This document shows positions 1 to 8,487 of a stretch of 64,000 nt of DNA, in pieces. The DNA is taken from NCBI GenBank assembly GCA_033064195.1, contig JARBJD010000311.1, positions 1 to 64,000 on the forward strand, in the 5' to 3' direction. This stretch comes from Blattamonas nauphoetae. Its lineage: Eukaryota > Preaxostyla > Oxymonadida. Each line of letters begins with the position of its first letter. Within the stretch, counting starts at the first letter, position 1. A program made the position numbers and the translations under genes. Under the pieces are notes generated by a model. The model worked only from the letters and a program-made list of their open reading frames with translations. It was not told the origin of the DNA and ran no database searches.

Positions 1-29
1 CCTGATTAATCCATCTTTGTTGATCTCAT

Positions 30-813
30 TCAAAGTGCTACTCCATCAGTATTGTATCGAAGAATGATTGCTTCACATTTCTGTTTTCGTTGATAGACAT
101 TCCAGAATTGTCGAATATCAATTGGGGAGTTCAACTGCGGATAGACTCGACTGATTCGTTCTTTGTTGAATCCTCCAAAGATCCACATTGAATCGATGTT
201 TGACTTCATATCTGCTGACAAACTGAAGAGTTCATGCATAGTCAGAAAGAAAGTGAACTTCGGTTGTCGATTCTCCAGTAACAAAGTCCATCATTGTCAT
301 TCTATTTTTGGATGCTTCGTTCACCTAGGATCCTACGTGACAGTCCTCAAGGAGAATAATCGTTTGGAGATTCTTCACTGAGAAGTCATCAATGTACAGT
401 GAGTCAAAGAGATCTTCTCGACACTCATCAGTGATTCTGTTTTGCCACTGGTTGTCTATGATCTCTTCATAAGCAGCTTTCGATTCAGATAGTTCCAACA
501 GAAATGGAAGTGCATCATCGTATTTGACTTTCACGTAAGGAACATTCAGAATTGGTTTGAACTTATCAAAGGTTGGATCAATGTTCTTATCAGTGACGAA
601 GACGAACAAGTGAAACAGTTCATTTCCGACTTGAACATTCTGGAGCTTGGCAACTTCCCCGAAGAGCATTAAAGGTTTTCCACTTCCTCTGTTTCCAACG
701 AGGACATTGACACTATTGCGATTGAAATTTAGGTCTGGATGTATTTGTGATTGCACTTCATGAGAAACATTCCTATTTGATGCTTCACTCAATTTAGCAT
801 TCACGTATGCCAA
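30..813 (-). pseudogene. Packaging-ATPase-like gene of the virus-like element (broken)
   Basis: The N-terminal part shows a P-loop (GNRGSGKP) after a short leader, then an acidic beta-strand segment resembling Walker B (TIILLEDC). The downstream part contains FTFFLTMHELFSLSADMKSN, a pattern like the sensor and arginine-finger region of A32-type FtsK/HerA packaging ATPases. In viruses of the Polinton/PLV/NCLDV group such enzymes pump the genome into the capsid. The gene lies at the left edge, divergent from the 320-residue gene at 934. It is a fossil with about one break. Family assignment rests on motif reading only. Confidence 0.55.
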
Positions 814-908
814 GCGAAGAGGGCTCTGCCCTCCGTAACAATGTTGACATTGTTGTTAATGGAGATTTGTTCATTTGTGATTTAACTCTAATTAAAATAT
901 ACTTTTGG

Positions 909-933
909 TTTTTATTTTGTATGAAAACACACA
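909..933 (+). promoter_or_regulatory. T-rich element promoter
   Basis: TTTTTATTTTG at 909-919 lies 14 bp upstream of the ATG at 934. It matches the motif before most other genes of the element. Confidence 0.6.
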
Positions 934-1896
934 ATGTCACAAAAGATAGTGTACGTTCAACCACAAAGAAAAGCACAAGCGAAGAAACCAAAAATGAGAT
1001 ACGGACCGGAGACTCAAGCAGCATTGAAACGAATCTATGCCGACGATGATATTCAAACCAGACGCAATGATGCTCTGTGTAGTCTTCCATCAGCTCGTGA
1101 GTATATTACGAGAACTGGACGAAATTGGACTGCAAAAATAGAACAATATGGACAAATTCCTGATGTGATGGTCTACGATAATGAAACTGGAGATCTGATT
1201 GCAGTCAATGGTGCCATGCTAACTCCATACAACAGTAGACCAGTCAAAGAGACATACTACGCCATGAATCCAACACCAGATATGCGAAGACTGAAACCAT
1301 ACACATCATTCAATCAAGAGAATGGAAGGAGAATCAAAGCTGTACATCGGAATTTCCTCAAGAATGGAACATACGATTTGCCAACGAATTATCGAGACAT
1401 TAGCTATGAAGAGATGAAGACTAAACGATCTCAACAACCATATGCATTCATGAAGAGAGCTGTTGGTGAACACATGACAGACACATTGGGAATAACTCGT
1501 GCAAATCGAAGCAATCCAGCTGATCCCAGCAAGAATGTGTTAGACAATATGGTGTTCAATTCAATTCAATCACAGATTGCATCACTGATGTGGGATCAAT
1601 GGCTTCATGATCATGTTCAGGACTACAATCCCAGTATGAAACAAAAGAAAGCCTTCAAGGAACAGATTCATCCTGTGTTTCTCCAAATGATCACTCAAGA
1701 TACAACGTATTTATCGGAATACTGTACTCGCTATTCAACTCACATATCAACAGAAGTTAATAAACTGAAAGCCAAAGCATTCAAAACAGTCACAGATGAT
1801 AATATCGATCAATACCAATCTGAGATGCCTGGGTATTATCGATTTGCACAGTTGGACAGTTCTGGAATGGGAAATTTAGATCGAGCAGAATTGTGA
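934..1896 (+). CDS. Unrecognised 320-residue protein of the virus-like element
   Basis: An open 320-codon frame starts at an ATG just after the element's T-rich promoter motif and ends in TGA. The N-terminus is basic (KAQAKKPKMRYG), as in many nucleic-acid-associated virion proteins. The middle is polar and rich in Tyr, Asn and Arg, and the C-terminal third looks helical. I see no signal peptide, membrane segment or known catalytic motif. It lies between the ATPase-like gene and the small virion-type genes, so a structural or packaging role is plausible but is inference only. Confidence 0.6.
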   Translation: MSQKIVYVQPQRKAQAKKPKMRYGPETQAALKRIYADDDIQTRRNDALCSLPSAREYITRTGRNWTAKIEQYGQIPDVMVYDNETGDLIAVNGAMLTPYNSRPVKETYYAMNPTPDMRRLKPYTSFNQENGRRIKAVHRNFLKNGTYDLPTNYRDISYEEMKTKRSQQPYAFMKRAVGEHMTDTLGITRANRSNPADPSKNVLDNMVFNSIQSQIASLMWDQWLHDHVQDYNPSMKQKKAFKEQIHPVFLQMITQDTTYLSEYCTRYSTHISTEVNKLKAKAFKTVTDDNIDQYQSEMPGYYRFAQLDSSGMGNLDRAEL

Positions 1897-1922
1897 ATTT
1901 AAAAACATTAATATATATTTTT

Positions 1923-1940
1923 TTTTTATTTTTATAGAAA
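1923..1940 (+). promoter_or_regulatory. T-rich element promoter
   Basis: TTTTTATTTTTATAGAAA sits directly upstream of the ATG at 1944 and repeats the element-wide motif. Confidence 0.6.
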
Positions 1941-1943
1941 GTG

Positions 1944-2528
1944 ATGCAACCAATTCTCAGTTGTCAATTTACGAAACACACAAGTTCTTCTTCAGTACCA
2001 ACATCAATCACCAACAATGTCATCATCGACAATAAAGGATCCAATTCTGGAAGATCGAGACTCGAAGATCGTAAAGACCAGAGCGCAAATGTGGAGCTTG
2101 AAAAAGAACGAGGTGCTTATGATCCACCACTCGAGACATATCCATCAGCCCCCATTCAAAGCCGTTCTATACCACTTAGGGAGTACACTTCCAACATTTC
2201 AGCATTCAAAGATCAGTTATTACTCGTCTACAAGAATGCCTTCGCTTGTGAAAAGAAATTGTTGAATAACCTCATTGAACCTTCGAAGAAACTGATCACA
2301 AACCAAAGTGATTGATGTGCTCTGATTGCTACACTGACTGGAATCAACGATGTGGTGATCGAATTGGATGATCTGTCTGATAAGTGCTTATGTCTGAATA
2401 AACTCCCAGTGTTTAGAACCATTTTCAAGATCCTTGTTGGTGGAAAAGACATGAGCATTGCCTATAACGAAGCATACAACACAATTCTCAATTATGGCAT
2501 TTCTCTGACGAAAGCGATTCCCCGCTAA
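1944..2528 (+). pseudogene. Unrecognised gene of the virus-like element (broken)
   Basis: This polar, Ser/Asn-rich N-terminal region is followed by a helical region (CEKKLLNNLIEPSKKLIT) and a C-terminal part reaching 2528. I recognise no family. The start is the ATG right after the promoter motif; an upstream GTG is less likely. The position between the 320-residue gene and the small MAPG proteins suggests a virion gene. It is a fossil with about one break. Confidence 0.45.
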
Positions 2529-2546
2529 AATTACAAATGAATTGTA

Positions 2547-2568
2547 TTTTTTATTTTTACTTAAATAG
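2547..2568 (+). promoter_or_regulatory. T-rich element promoter
   Basis: TTTTTTATTTTTACTTAAAT lies about 40 bp upstream of the ATG at 2607. The spacing is longer than at the other genes of the element. Confidence 0.5.
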
Positions 2569-2606
2569 ACTTCGTCTCTTCAACACAATTTCTCAAAATT
2601 GCATAA

Positions 2607-2915
2607 ATGGCACCAGGAAGTTTCAACAAACTCAAAAATATCGGCAAGCAATTCTTTCAATTCATCAAACCTCTAGCTCCAACATTGCTTCAAGTCGGTG
2701 GTGGATTGCTCTCTCAAACGAACAGTAAATTCGGACAAACAGCAGGTGGAATACTCAATGGATTAGGTGGAATGATGGACGTTTATCAACAAAATAAGGC
2801 GATCAATCGTCAACAAAAACCGCAGATGATTGAGTACGAACCACCTCGAAATGGACGATTCTCAAATGATGATATGCCACTCTCGTCAAATTCCAAAATT
2901 CAATTCAAAGGATAA
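2607..2915 (+). CDS. Small MAPG protein 1 of the virus-like element
   Basis: This 102-residue protein begins MAPGSFNKLKNIGKQFF. An amphipathic basic helix is followed by a Gly-rich hydrophobic stretch (LLQVGGGLLSQTN and AGGILNGLGGMMD), then a polar tail. The protein encoded next door starts with the same MAPG and has the same basic amphipathic start, so the two look like paralogues. Small basic amphipathic proteins of this kind occur as minor capsid or membrane-lytic proteins in adenovirus/PLV-type virions; that role is inference. Confidence 0.55.
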   Translation: MAPGSFNKLKNIGKQFFQFIKPLAPTLLQVGGGLLSQTNSKFGQTAGGILNGLGGMMDVYQQNKAINRQQKPQMIEYEPPRNGRFSNDDMPLSSNSKIQFKG

Positions 2916-2936
2916 ACATTCACTAGTATTCGAATA

Positions 2937-2952
2937 TTTTTATTTTCCTAAA
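2937..2952 (+). promoter_or_regulatory. T-rich element promoter that sets a start
   Basis: TTTTTATTTTCCTAAA runs straight into the ATG at 2953. It argues for that start rather than an upstream in-frame ATG at 2830. Confidence 0.6.
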
Positions 2953-3255
2953 ATGGCACCAGGTTGGTTATCAAAATTAGCGGCAGTTGGCAAAAACATA
3001 CTCAGAGTTGGAGCTCCATTTCTGAATCTCATTCCCTTCGTTGGACCACTGATTTCAAAGGTAGCACAGACAGGTATTGAAATGATTCCAGATGTGAAGT
3101 CGGACCAACAAATCCATGCAGAAAAGATGGCTCAGTATGAGCAAGCAATGAATGAAGGAAACATAGCAGTAGCGAACAAGCTCAGAGGAGAAATACTGAA
3201 ACTGGAAGAAAAGCTGAAACCTAAAGTGAAGAAACCAAAAAGAAAAAGTAACTAG
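2953..3255 (+). CDS. Small MAPG protein 2 of the virus-like element
   Basis: This 100-residue protein begins MAPGWLSKLAAVGKNIL. A hydrophobic Gly/Pro/Ile segment (LNLIPFVGPLISKVAQTG) follows, then a charged helix and a very basic tail (LKPKVKKPKRKSN). It is a likely paralogue of the preceding protein. The basic tail suits DNA or capsid-interior contact. The start is chosen because the promoter motif abuts this ATG; the frame is open further upstream but overlaps the previous gene. Confidence 0.55.
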   Translation: MAPGWLSKLAAVGKNILRVGAPFLNLIPFVGPLISKVAQTGIEMIPDVKSDQQIHAEKMAQYEQAMNEGNIAVANKLRGEILKLEEKLKPKVKKPKRKSN

Positions 3256-3274
3256 AGCTAAAGCATAAATGTAA

Positions 3275-3291
3275 TTTTTATTTTTGATAAA
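3275..3291 (+). promoter_or_regulatory. T-rich element promoter
   Basis: TTTTTATTTTTGATAAA at 3275-3291 ends directly at an ATG (3292). It marks the 5' end of the first capsid-like gene region. Confidence 0.6.
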
Positions 3292-5159
3292 ATGAACTCG
3301 CATATTACACATCTGACAAACAAAGAACTGGAGCTACATCATTGACTGGAAATACCACTGGAAGGATAGAATACACAAGAGATGACATGGGTCAAATACA
3401 ACAGCAACTGATGTCCGAACATCACATTAATTACCTCATGAATGATGGAGCACATAGTACTTCGATTCAAGAATTGAAACCATCAGAGAATGCACGCTTC
3501 TACACGGGACAAGAGATCATCATTCCTCTGACTGGTAATCAGGACATTTGACAAATTGATGATTCGTTTATCACGTTCACAATGACAGCGACACTGAAAG
3601 TCAATAATTGGCAAACAACTTCTGGTAAGGTTGGATCGTACATGAATGAGAGAATCTTCATCTTCGTTGGACTCAAGCATTCTGCATCAATCTTTCGTGA
3701 CCTTACTGTTCTTCACAACAATCAGAGAATCATTAGCACAACAAACAATGATGTCTCAATGGAGTCTCACATCTACAATATGATAAAACCGAAGAGTCAA
3801 TTGGAGAATCGAAAACATTGTCACACACCTTGGCAGAATGCATGGAATCATGATGAATCGGTTGCTGGTGTTTATATTCCACTTTCGGATTTTACAACGA
3901 CGTCCGGAACAGGAGTGTTTCAAGACACTATTGATGTGCCTATTCGTGTGTCGATTAATCGTGAAGATCTTCTCATTTTCTCAGGGATGACTGACTATCC
4001 TGCGTGTCTCTTTGGTGATTTGAAATTGAGTGTGCACATGAATGAGGATGCGTTTGTTTGTTGTTCTGTTAATCCTGAACTCACTTTGAAAGATACACTA
4101 TCATCACTCGTCACTGGAACAGCATCAGCACCAACGATTAAAGCAGCAATTCTCAATTGTATTCAACATCGTCCATATTTTCTGAACAACCTCGTCACCT
4201 CATGCACAAAGAACTTCGTTCAAATTGGTCAATCATTTCTCCAACCAACTGTCACAAAAGACATTGTATGCTCAACAGCCAATGTCGTGACAACAGAACC
4301 AGAATTTGTGGATCAGTACATCTCATTAAACATCACAAACTATCGAATTGATGATGTGTATTGCATGAGTGTTGGATACAAAATGAAAGATGGTGCGATA
4401 AAGAAACTCATGAAGATGTATCAGAATCGTCCTGGAACAATTCCAGCTGAGAAGATATCGTTCTATCCATTTCAGAAGACGCCAACGGCAACAGGAATTG
4501 ATTGTACTCAGCAAATGGTAGTGGTGAATGCTAAGGATATCATGCTCCTCTTCCGTCATTACGACAATGAAGTCACTTGCTTCCATAATCCAATGCAGAA
4601 GAACATCCAAGTGACAATGCAAAACAGGTATTATCCAGAACAACCAACAACCACAATTGGAGCTCGTTTCTACCAGTTTGCATTATCGACTCTCAATCTC
4701 GATTCGTACCTAGCTGTTCCTGATGATTTGGAGCGATCACTTACAGATTCTCTCGTTGAAGAGAAACTTACTGGTGATGGAACATATCCAAATGAAACAA
4801 TGACAAGAGTTCGTCCAGTTCATGACAATACTGACTTCCTTCTGTGCTTTCCTACTCAGAGAAGTGGATGTCCAACGAACTGCAATGATTCAATCAGTTC
4901 CAGAGGTGTGAATGTTCCGGTCACTTTAAGATCACATCCAATATATCAAGGCAATCTTGACACATACTACAATGTTTACAATCCAAGTCAAAGTGGAGGT
5001 GATATGACAACATTTACTCATCCTCCAGCACCGATTCTAGCGACAACTGCAACCACATGGTGGGTCTTACGATACAGCAATGGTGAACCCAGAGTCGAGT
5101 ACTATCCAAATCACACATTGAAAGCATTGCATAAAGATTTGGGAATCATTCCAAATTGA
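3292..5159 (+). pseudogene. Capsid-like protein 1 of the virus-like element (broken)
   Basis: This is a fossil of a large beta-rich protein of more than 500 residues, paralogous to the next gene. Shared landmarks include a His-Cys-x3-Trp-x-Asn segment (HCHTPWQNAW here, HCYSLWENVQ there), a FGDLKL/FGNLRL strand, an ARFYQFALS/PEFYQMMMV segment, and a C-terminal tryptophan strand before GEPRVEYYP/GQPRVRYVI. Two beta-rich paralogues of this size beside a packaging ATPase suggest major capsid (jelly-roll) proteins. That call is by context and pattern, not by alignment. The copy has about two breaks near its 5' end. Confidence 0.5.
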
Positions 5160-5188
5160 AAATGACAAAAGAAATTATTGATATTGTA

Positions 5189-5206
5189 TTTTTTATTTTT
5201 CTATAA
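5189..5206 (+). promoter_or_regulatory. T-rich element promoter
   Basis: TTTTTTATTTTTCTATAA leads directly into the ATG at 5207. The T-run plus TAAATG arrangement resembles poxvirus late promoters. Confidence 0.65.
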
Positions 5207-6898
5207 ATGAGAAGTATCAGATCAAATCAATCCAAACCAACATCGACATTAATTGAGCAAATTGAAGTGCAATCGTACTTGCCCAAACAATGGGATTCAG
5301 AACCTCACGTGTATTCAATTCAGGAAGTTCATCCAACAAATCCTCCCATGCCATGCAGAATTGGAGACGAGATTGAAGTTCCATTGTGCTATGACGGTCA
5401 TGATGTGACTGAGTTTGCGAAGAGTCATTTTCGAATAGATCTAACTGTTACTGTTCCTTTTTACCAGCCATTCGATGGAGCTAAATTTGGGATGATTGGA
5501 CAATATGGGATGTTCTACGGATATAAATCATCATCAGATGCAATTCGAGACATGAGACTCGTCGACAGTAAAGGAAACATCATTGACAATTCACTACAGA
5601 ATAATCATGTTCACGAATCATTTCTGTATCACACTTTCAAGTCGTATGAAGAGAAAAACAATATGAAACATTGCTACAGTCTGTGGGAAAATGTTCAGAG
5701 AATGGATCAGAGTGTGTGTGGATTCTATTTTGTCCCAATCAATAGAGGCCAAAAAGAAATCACTGCGACAATTCCACTCGTTATTCCATTTGTGAATCTC
5801 CTTCCACTGAGTACCTTTGACCAATATCCAAATTCCATCTTTGGTAATTTACGTTTGAGATTTCATTTGACAACAGATTCACTTGTGTATTGTCCTATTC
5901 AAACTTCAACTGTCATTCGAAAATCAACCGAAGGTTCCCGTGAAGTGTTTCCAGATAAAGACTTGACAACCCTTTCGGATCTATCCAACGCATTCTTGAT
6001 GTCTGAGGGAGACTTTTCTCCCGTAACACAGGAATTTAAACAAATTGGAAATCCAGTTCTGAAAGTTAGCGATAAATACACTTATAAGGCACCTAGCACT
6101 GCCGTCGCAGAGATATTGACCAAAGAAGTCACTTGCACTGTTCTTTCTTCATCAGTTGATAAAGTCTCAACTATTTGTTACGGATATCAAATCACTGATG
6201 CAACAAAACAATCCCTCTTCAACATGTATTCAAAGACATTGTACGTCTTGAAAGCAGAAAGAATTGACACTCAATCATTTCAATCAAAAGCAACAGCAAT
6301 GGGAGTGAGATCAAACATCAGTATCAAACTCAACAATCTCATGAATCTAATGTGCTTATTCCCCGATAAACAAAATGAGTGTACAGTCTTCAGAAATCCT
6401 CATTATGTTGGTCACTTCGAAATGCTAGGAAATAATTATCCCAATTTCCCAATGTCAACAATATCACCAGAGTTTTATCAAATGATGATGGTGAATGGTG
6501 ATTTCATTGGTGGTTCCGCAACGGAAGAGTTTGAGAATTCAATTTGTTCAACTCGTGTGTTTGACTATAAAGGAAAGGATTACAAGAGAACAAAACCAGT
6601 AACAGATGCAACTTGTTTTACTTTCATGGTTCCAACAGATCGAAGTGAAATCGCTGGTGGTGAAGAAGGTATTTCGACAGCAGAATCAGTCAATATTGTA
6701 TTCAGAGGAACACCAATCAATCAGGGTGAACTGGATCCATATTTCACATCAACTCCAGAAGGTCCTCCTCCACCAATTCCAGCACTACATCAAGCGACAT
6801 ACTGGCTGTTCTGGATTGAAAATGGACAACCACGAGTGCGATATGTCATTGATCGTCGTCTCCAAGAAGCATATGAAGAAGTGAAGAGAGGTTATTAA
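5207..6898 (+). CDS. Capsid-like protein 2 of the virus-like element
   Basis: This open 563-codon gene starts at an ATG touching the promoter motif and ends in TAA. The protein is beta-rich, soluble and Asn/Gln/Thr-rich, has no signal peptide, and is paralogous along most of its length to the preceding gene. Key shared points are the HCYSLWENVQ segment, FGNLRLRFHL, and a C-terminal ATYWLFWIENGQPRVRYV. A double-jelly-roll major capsid or penton-type protein is my best inference; fold prediction would decide it. The downstream double hairpin at 6897 overlaps the stop codon. Confidence 0.6.
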   Translation: MRSIRSNQSKPTSTLIEQIEVQSYLPKQWDSEPHVYSIQEVHPTNPPMPCRIGDEIEVPLCYDGHDVTEFAKSHFRIDLTVTVPFYQPFDGAKFGMIGQYGMFYGYKSSSDAIRDMRLVDSKGNIIDNSLQNNHVHESFLYHTFKSYEEKNNMKHCYSLWENVQRMDQSVCGFYFVPINRGQKEITATIPLVIPFVNLLPLSTFDQYPNSIFGNLRLRFHLTTDSLVYCPIQTSTVIRKSTEGSREVFPDKDLTTLSDLSNAFLMSEGDFSPVTQEFKQIGNPVLKVSDKYTYKAPSTAVAEILTKEVTCTVLSSSVDKVSTICYGYQITDATKQSLFNMYSKTLYVLKAERIDTQSFQSKATAMGVRSNISIKLNNLMNLMCLFPDKQNECTVFRNPHYVGHFEMLGNNYPNFPMSTISPEFYQMMMVNGDFIGGSATEEFENSICSTRVFDYKGKDYKRTKPVTDATCFTFMVPTDRSEIAGGEEGISTAESVNIVFRGTPINQGELDPYFTSTPEGPPPPIPALHQATYWLFWIENGQPRVRYVIDRRLQEAYEEVKRGY

Positions 6899-6928
6899 TG
6901 CTTTGCATTTCTAAGATGACGAAGTCAT
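6897..6928 (+). repeat. Tandem double hairpin, copy 1
   Basis: Two perfect 5-bp stems with 3-nt loops follow each other: AATGC-TTT-GCATT at 6897-6909 and ATGAC-GAA-GTCAT at 6916-6928. They start on the stop codon of capsid-like gene 2. The same pair recurs at 7377 with changed loops but unchanged stems, so the structure itself seems conserved. A 3'-end or terminator-like role is likely. Confidence 0.6.
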
Positions 6929-6944
6929 ATTACTAAATCGAATA

Positions 6945-6967
6945 TTTTATTTTTGTAGAAATCTCAA
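6945..6967 (+). promoter_or_regulatory. T-rich element promoter
   Basis: TTTTATTTTTGTAGAAATCT, beginning at 6945, lies just upstream of the ATG at 6968 and after the first double hairpin. Confidence 0.55.
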
Positions 6968-7378
6968 ATGGTCAAACGTTATTTCTCAATTCAGAATTCT
7001 CACACTGCTCAACTCCCTCCTGATTTTACAAATTCTAGAAATCAAAAATATATTCACTTTCTTGACTGTAAACTCATTCATGTGAAGGAAGAGATTCCTG
7101 GTTCAACAATAGTGATTTCAAATGATATTCCACAGCACATCACAATCCACGGTGATTGGATCCAGACTGATGCATTCAATGATTCATTTGTTGCTTTCTG
7201 TAACGAACAGATTGCGAAGCGAAAGAAGTGGGAATTAAGTACTCGACAGTCCATAGTGAAGATCTGGTTTAAAGACAGTTCTGGTGAATCAATTGAGATG
7301 GAAACAACGGAGACAATCAATGGAACAATAATAAAAGAGTACTATGAATTTCTGGTAGATCTCATGTTGGAGTATTAA
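6968..7378 (+). CDS. Unrecognised 136-residue protein of the virus-like element
   Basis: This open frame starts at an ATG shortly after the promoter motif and ends in TAA, within the second double hairpin. The protein is soluble and beta-rich, with no signal peptide, membrane segment or motif that I recognise. It converges on the fibre gene, whose stop codon lies only about 13 bp away. A minor virion protein is possible, but nothing in the sequence proves it. Confidence 0.5.
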   Translation: MVKRYFSIQNSHTAQLPPDFTNSRNQKYIHFLDCKLIHVKEEIPGSTIVISNDIPQHITIHGDWIQTDAFNDSFVAFCNEQIAKRKKWELSTRQSIVKIWFKDSSGESIEMETTETINGTIIKEYYEFLVDLMLEY

Positions 7379-7408
7379 TGCTTCGCATTTCTATGATGAC
7401 GGAGTCAT
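7377..7408. repeat. Tandem double hairpin, copy 2, between convergent genes
   Basis: AATGC-TTC-GCATT at 7377-7389 and ATGAC-GGA-GTCAT at 7396-7408 repeat the hairpins of 6897-6928, with only the loop centres changed. The structure sits exactly between two convergent genes and overlaps both 3' ends, which fits a bidirectional 3'-end signal. Confidence 0.6.
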
Positions 7409-8308
7409 GGTACTAGTCATTGTTTCGATCAGTGAATTATATTTTTGTATTAGTTCATATATGAGTGTCTGTTGTTGTCCGACAATTGTACTCAGTTCCT
7501 GAATGGCTTTCACACAAAAGCAAGAGAGTTCTGCATAATCAACTTGAAGACAATCTGGATTGGAATCGTTTACGACTTCCGGGAATATTTCTTGGATCTG
7601 TTGTGCAATCACTCCAATGTGTTTCTTCTCACTTTCCTTCTTCAGACATTCACATTTCTCTTTGCAGTTCTCCAAGTGTTCTTCATCCGTCTCATTTTCA
7701 ATTTGTTTTGTCACTTTGTTGATCTTCGAGTCGAATGTGTTGAATTGGTAGCGAACAATTTCGACTTTATTCAGTTGTTCAAGAACATCGGGGTATGGTT
7801 CAATATTTCTTTTCACTCTTCTGTCTGACAACTGAGAAAAACTTCCTGTTGTGGATATTGAAAACACTCCTGAACCAGTATCTTCATCGTAGTAATACAA
7901 AGCTGGTGAGTCACACGGTGACCACATGATAATTCCATCACCATTGAACTGAATTCCAGAAGTTTCTGAAAGCGATTGTGAAATTGAAATGCCAGACTTA
8001 AATGTTGAAGCTGGATATGTTCCAGGATACTTCGGAAGTGATCCCTCTGATATATTCCACTTCGCTCCATTCACATTGATCAATCCTCCGATTGTTGGTG
8101 TTGTAATACCGGCTGAACAACTGATTGATCCGTTTGTGCTCACCACTTTTTGGATTGAAGATATCGCTGTCTGCTGTGCTTCTGTTGTCTTCTGTAGTGA
8201 GTCAATCACTGCTGCATTCTCGTTTGTCGTCGAGAGATTATGATCAATCATTTTCTCAATCATTAGTGAATTGTATTTTTGTCGATTCATTTCTGTTTGC
8301 TCTTTCAT
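7391..8308 (-). CDS. Fibre-type protein with S74 chaperone-of-endosialidase domain
   Basis: The protein is 305 residues. Its first half is helical, then Gly/Ser-rich beta sequence that looks like a trimeric shaft. The C-terminal half shows peptidase S74 hallmarks: the SDRRVKRNI start with the Ser-Asp pair used for self-cleavage, GVIAQQIQEIFPEVV, the VDYAELSCFCVKAIQEL helix, and a terminal coiled coil. S74 domains fold viral tail spikes and fibres and then cut themselves off. The start at 8308 is chosen because TTTTTATTTTC lies directly before it; an in-frame start at 8341 would overlap that promoter. It is the best-recognised virion protein here. Confidence 0.8.
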   Translation of the reverse strand: MKEQTEMNRQKYNSLMIEKMIDHNLSTTNENAAVIDSLQKTTEAQQTAISSIQKVVSTNGSISCSAGITTPTIGGLINVNGAKWNISEGSLPKYPGTYPASTFKSGISISQSLSETSGIQFNGDGIIMWSPCDSPALYYYDEDTGSGVFSISTTGSFSQLSDRRVKRNIEPYPDVLEQLNKVEIVRYQFNTFDSKINKVTKQIENETDEEHLENCKEKCECLKKESEKKHIGVIAQQIQEIFPEVVNDSNPDCLQVDYAELSCFCVKAIQELSTIVGQQQTLIYELIQKYNSLIETMTSTMTPSS

Positions 8309-8468
8309 TGAAAATAAAAAGTTCAACTCCCTCATGAACATACGTCACCGGCACATTATTTCTGACATACTCAGAGACTAGTGAACAGTTCTCTTCTCTC
8401 ATTGATTCAGTTAATGCTTGTTCTGAACATACTCGACGTCTTTCCTTGTACATTTCAGTTGGATTCAT
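8256..8468 (-). pseudogene. Fragment of a repeat protein of the virus-like element
   Basis: This short frame starts after its own T-rich promoter and contains one copy of the repeat seen in the 197-residue protein at 10174-10767 (ENCSLVSEY, then PVTYVHEGVE). Its tail overlaps the start and promoter of the fibre gene. It looks like a broken remnant of a second repeat-protein gene. Confidence 0.5.
8309..8321 (-). promoter_or_regulatory. T-rich element promoter of the fibre gene
   Basis: On the minus strand CTTTTTATTTTCA runs straight into the ATG at 8308. This decides the start of the S74 gene. Confidence 0.6.
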
Positions 8469-8487
8469 TTAATACAAATTAAAAAAG
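8469..8487 (-). promoter_or_regulatory. T-rich element promoter, second form
   Basis: The minus strand reads CTTTTTTAATTTGTATTAA directly before the ATG at 8468. The same form precedes the gene starting at 10767. Confidence 0.5.

Noticed and set aside
6897-7408. The double hairpins as a CRISPR-like or integron-type repeat
   Set aside because: There are only two copies, 480 bp apart with genes between, and no associated proteins; a 3'-end signal fits better.
8308-8341. An earlier in-frame start for the S74 fibre gene at 8341
   Set aside because: The T-rich promoter motif lies between 8309 and 8321 and would then be inside the coding region; every other gene of the element starts after its motif.
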